Assembly (NCBI RefSeq): GCF_038502225.1
Contig: NC_091298.1
Location: 35,798,840 to 35,862,839 of the forward strand
Length of the DNA stretch: 64,000 nucleotides
From: Cherax quadricarinatus
Taxonomy: Eukaryota > Arthropoda > Malacostraca > Decapoda > Parastacidae
Direction: 5' to 3'
Shown piece by piece: positions 60,986 through 64,000 of this stretch. Below the pieces are notes generated by a model. It was not told where the DNA came from. It did not search any database and saw only the letters and a list, made by a program, of their open reading frames with translations. Positions within the stretch are counted from its first letter, which is position 1, and the number at the start of each line of letters is the position of its first letter. The position numbers were made by a program, and so were the translations under genes.

Positions 60986-61684
60986 TTGCATCAAGATAGA
61001 GTCAAACTGTCTGTTTTCTCATCAATGTTTCTGAGAGCTTTACGAATTTGTAGTCCTGAGTTCATAGATGAGGAAATATCCAAAATTTATGAAATAGGTA
61101 ATGATTTAAAATACCCAAGAAATGTAATTGATAAATATTTTAAAGTTGCTAGAAATCCTTTTTACAATCCAAAAAGGGACAACCAGCCTTATTCAACTAA
61201 AAATATGTTGGTTCTCCCTTACCATGAAAACTTGGTTGATATGCCTTCTCTTCTTAAGACTTTTAATATTAAAGTTGTATTCAAAAATCTTGATACAGTA
61301 AAAAAACTTTTGATAAAGAATTCCCCCCAAAATGCTGATGGATGTGTCTATAAGATTCCTTGTAAAATTTGCGATAAAGTTTATTACGGTCAAACTGATA
61401 AAAATCTCGAACTAAGATTAAAACAACATAAATATAGCATTAGAACTGGACAAGATTCCAATGCTCTATTTATTCATGTAAGAGATTTTAACCATCCAAT
61501 TGATTTTCAAAAAGTTGAGAAAGTAGTATCAAGCAAGTCCATGGTCGACAGGAATATAATTGAATCTTGTTTCATAAAAAGCAGTTTTGACAATAATATG
61601 AATATTTCCTTTGGTTTATATAAATTAGATCCATTTATAATTAATAGAATTTGGGAAGAATTTAATAATACACTGGACAAATAA
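60986..61684 (+). CDS. Penelope-like GIY-YIG endonuclease domain, open C-terminal part
   Basis: 232 residues open from 60986 to the TAA-type stop at 61684. Residues about 124-146 read GCVYKIPCKICDKVYYGQTD (GIY and YIG halves with a CxxC pair), followed by RLKQHKYSIRTGQ and FIHVRDFNHPIDF, and a MVDRNIIESCFIK segment that supplies the later catalytic Glu region. The RT that should precede it is absent; upstream lies an inverted copy of part of this same ORF. The frame is intact, so the insertion is fairly young, but without RT it is only a 5'-truncated copy. Cleaves target DNA in active relatives. Confidence 0.85.
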   Translation: MHQDRVKLSVFSSMFLRALRICSPEFIDEEISKIYEIGNDLKYPRNVIDKYFKVARNPFYNPKRDNQPYSTKNMLVLPYHENLVDMPSLLKTFNIKVVFKNLDTVKKLLIKNSPQNADGCVYKIPCKICDKVYYGQTDKNLELRLKQHKYSIRTGQDSNALFIHVRDFNHPIDFQKVEKVVSSKSMVDRNIIESCFIKSSFDNNMNISFGLYKLDPFIINRIWEEFNNTLDK

Positions 61685-61980
<296 letters not shown>

Positions 61981-62038
61981 TGTCGTGCCGAGTAGGCAGA
62001 ACTTGCGATCTTGGCTTAAATGGCAACGCTCATCTTGC
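61981..62038 (+). mobile_element. left end of the 390-bp MITE family (truncated)
   Basis: TGTCGTGCCGAGTAGGCAGA and ACTTGCGATCTTGGCTTAAA match 16900-16957. Ends at CATCTTGC, where the tRNA-like repeat begins. Confidence 0.85.
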
Positions 62039-62748
62039 GTACCTTAGAACAAGGTACGCAGTGCTATACCAAACTCACCACACTGGACCAATACCTTGGA
62101 TTCCAGCTTGTGCTAGACTTCTCCCTGAAAGCTGGCTGCCTTGGATCAAAGTCTAGCGCAAGTTGGACTCCAAGGTATTGGACCAGTGTGGTGAGTTTGA
62201 TATAGCACTGCATTCCTTGTTCCAAGGTTCGTAGGTTCGATACTCCTTCAGCCAGAGATCAATGTTTATGTATATTTAGCCTGCTCTTGCGAATTCCTCG
62301 CATTGTTAAAATCTCTAGTAAGGCTGATGCATGCAGGGGATGAGATGAAAAACTGTAAGCCTTCTCCCTGTAAGCTGGCTGCCTTGGATCAAAGTCTAGC
62401 GCAAGCTGGACTCCAAGGTATTGTCCAGTGTGGTGAGTTTGGTATAGCACTGTGTACCTTGTTCCAATGTTCGTAGGTTCGAGTCTCATTCAGCCAGAGA
62501 GCAGTGTTTGTGTATATTTCTCTTGCTCTTGCGAATTCCTCGCATTGTTAAAATCTCTAGTAAGGCTGATGCATGCAGGGGATGAGATGAAAAACTGTAA
62601 GCCTTCTCCCTGTAAGCTGGCTGCCTTGGATCAAAGTCTAGCGCAAGCTGGACTCCAAGGTATTATCCAGTGTGGTAAGTTAGGTATAGCACTGCGTACC
62701 TTGTTCCAAGGTTCGTAGGTTCGAGTCTTCTTCAGCCAGAGATCAGTG

Positions 62749-62750
<2 letters not shown>
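62039..62750 (+). mobile_element. tRNA-like SINE in tandem (242-bp period) with an inverted head
   Basis: GCTGGCTGCCTTGGATCAAA starts at 62131, 62374 and 62616 (periods 243 and 242). Each unit has an A-box-like GTGGTGAGTTTGGTATAGCA and a B-box-like GGTTCGAGTCT, 45 bp apart, as in tRNA genes. The first about 90 bp (62039-62125) is the reverse complement of the tRNA-like part. No proper acceptor stem or anticodon loop was found, so this is a SINE-like repeat, not a tRNA gene. Confidence 0.7.
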
Positions 62751-62753
<3 letters not shown>

Positions 62754-62832
<79 letters not shown>

Positions 62833-62847
62833 TATATACGTATATGT
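62754..62847. repeat. (TA)n microsatellite
   Basis: About 90 bp of TA with AAATA and ACGTATA interruptions, abutting a 5'-truncated RTE copy. Confidence 0.97.
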
Positions 62848-64000
62848 AAAAGTAGGCCTTAGACAAGGATGTGTGACGTCACCGTGGTTGTTTAATATAT
62901 TTATAGATGGGGTTGTAAGAGAAGTAAATGCGAGGGTCTTGGCAAGAGGTGTGAAGTTAAAAGATAAAGAATCACACATAAAGTGGGAGTTGTCACAGTT
63001 GCTCTTTGCTGATGACACTGCTCTTGGGAGATTCTGAAGAGAAGTTGCAGAGATTGGTGGATGAATTTGGTAGGGTATGCAAAAGAAGAAAATTAAAAGT
63101 GAATACAGGAAAGAGTAAGGTTATGAGGATAACAAAAAGATTAGGTGATGAAAGACTGTATATCAGGTTGGAGGGAGAGAGTATGAAGGAGGTGAATGTA
63201 TTCAGATATTTGGGAGTGGACGTGTCAGCGGATGGGTCTATGAAAGATGAGGTGAATCATACAATTGATGAGGGGAAAAGGGTGAGCGGTGCACTTAGGA
63301 ATCTGTGGAGACAAAGAACTTTGTCCTTGGAGGCAAAGAGGGGAATGTATAAGAGTATAGTTTTACCAACGCTCTTATATGAGTTTGAAGCATGGGTGAT
63401 GAATGTTGCAGCGAGGAGAAGGCTGGAGGCAGTGGAGATATCAAATCTGAGGGCAACGTGTGGTGTGAATATAATGCAGAGAATTCGTAGTTTGGAAGTT
63501 AGCAGCAGGTGCGGAATTACAAAAACTGTTGTCCAGAGAGCTGAGAAAGGGTTGTTGAGGTGGTTCGGACATGTAGAGAGAATGGAGCGAAACAGAATGA
63601 CTTCAAGAGTGTATCAATCTGTAGTGTTAGGAAGGCGGGGTAGGGGTCGGCCTAGGAAAGGTTGGAGGGAGGGTGTAAAGGAGGTTTGGTGTGCGAGGGG
63701 CTTGGACTTCCAGCAGGCATGCGTGAGCGTGTTTGATAGGAGTGAATGGAGACAAATGGTTTTTAATACTTGACGTGCTGTTGGAGTGTGAGCAAAGTAA
63801 CATTTATGAAGGGATTCAGGGAAACCGGCAGGCCGGACTTGAGTCCTGGAGATGGGAAGTACAGTGCCTGCACTCTGAAGGAGGGGTGTTAATGTTGCAG
63901 TTTAAAAACTGTAGTGTAAAGCACCCTTCTGGCAAGACAGTGATGGAGTGAATGATGGTGAAAGTTTTTCTTTTTCGGGCCACCCTGCCTTGGTGGGAAT
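62848..64000 (+). mobile_element. RTE-family LINE, 5'-truncated, running off the window
   Basis: Starts in the RT at VGLRQGCVTSPWLFNIFIDG, has a 2-bp deletion in the catalytic box (GATGACACTGCTCTTGG against GATGACACTGTGCTCTTGG at 20349), then an open frame 63006-63773 with [59 protein letters not shown]. The 3' UTR follows, identical in layout to 21114 onward, to the window end. It supplies the Tyr codon that is a stop at 20547. Confidence 0.93.

Noticed and set aside
62410..62500. Functional tRNA gene
   Set aside because: A- and B-box-like sequences are present, but no 7-bp acceptor stem or proper anticodon loop could be drawn and the unit is tandemly repeated, so it is treated as a SINE.

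Overview
This is a repeat-dominated eukaryotic nuclear window, most like a decapod crustacean (crayfish, lobster or shrimp type). That rests on long (TA)n, (GA)n and (CT)n arrays, stacks of RTE, CR1, Tx1/L1-like and I-like LINEs, Penelope-like elements (PLEs), Gypsy-type LTR elements, and several short repeats I associate with decapod genomes. I see no intact host gene, rRNA, tRNA gene, CRISPR array or prokaryotic operon. Nearly every coding trace is a retroelement or a transposon-like multicopy family, and almost all are broken.

Layout. 0-13 kb: LINE fragments (Jockey-like, CR1, RTE), simple repeats, a 21-bp minisatellite, a 32-bp minisatellite, and an uncharacterised arthropod-type protein family (family X) on the + strand that is split by an RTE insertion. 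13-15.5 kb: a PLE endonuclease remnant and a minus-strand reverse transcriptase (RT) of unassigned clade. 15.8-21.4 kb: (TA)n arrays bracketing repeats (short RTE derivative, hammerhead-like hairpin, 390-bp MITE), then a nearly intact RTE element with one nonsense codon. 21.5-26.3 kb: an I-like LINE (APE endonuclease, RT, RNase H) bounded by an 11-bp target duplication and carrying a 128-bp insertion with its own 13-bp duplication. 26.6-27.6 kb: truncated RTE copy between TA arrays. 29.7-30.2 kb: second copy of family X. 30.9-38 kb: degraded Gypsy-type element in which integrase precedes RNase H; its gag is interrupted by a 403-bp foldback element with a 12-bp target duplication. 38.1-40.6 kb: three LINE pieces in conflicting orientation. 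40.6-48.3 kb: a long minus-strand Tx1-like LINE (RRM + CCHC ORF1, EN-RT ORF2, 43-bp minisatellite in its 3' region). 48.3-52.3 kb: AT-rich DNA without genes but with a recurring 40-bp motif. 52.3-54.1 kb: LTR, primer-binding site and gag start of another LTR element. 54.7-58.3 kb: a decayed full CR1. 58.7-61.9 kb: two PLEs with a CR1 fragment between them. 62-64 kb: tRNA-like tandem SINE and another RTE copy running off the window.

The most interesting signal is a set of hammerhead-ribozyme-like motifs in PLE-associated and foldback repeats. Three sequence families share one layout: stem I, core (C/U)UGAN(G/A)A plus one extra nucleotide, stem II, GAAA, a tiny self-complementary stem III, UU, then the other strand of stem I. 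Two families carry a paired core change (C3 to U with G8 to A) that would keep the known core base pair. All activity claims are inference from sequence.
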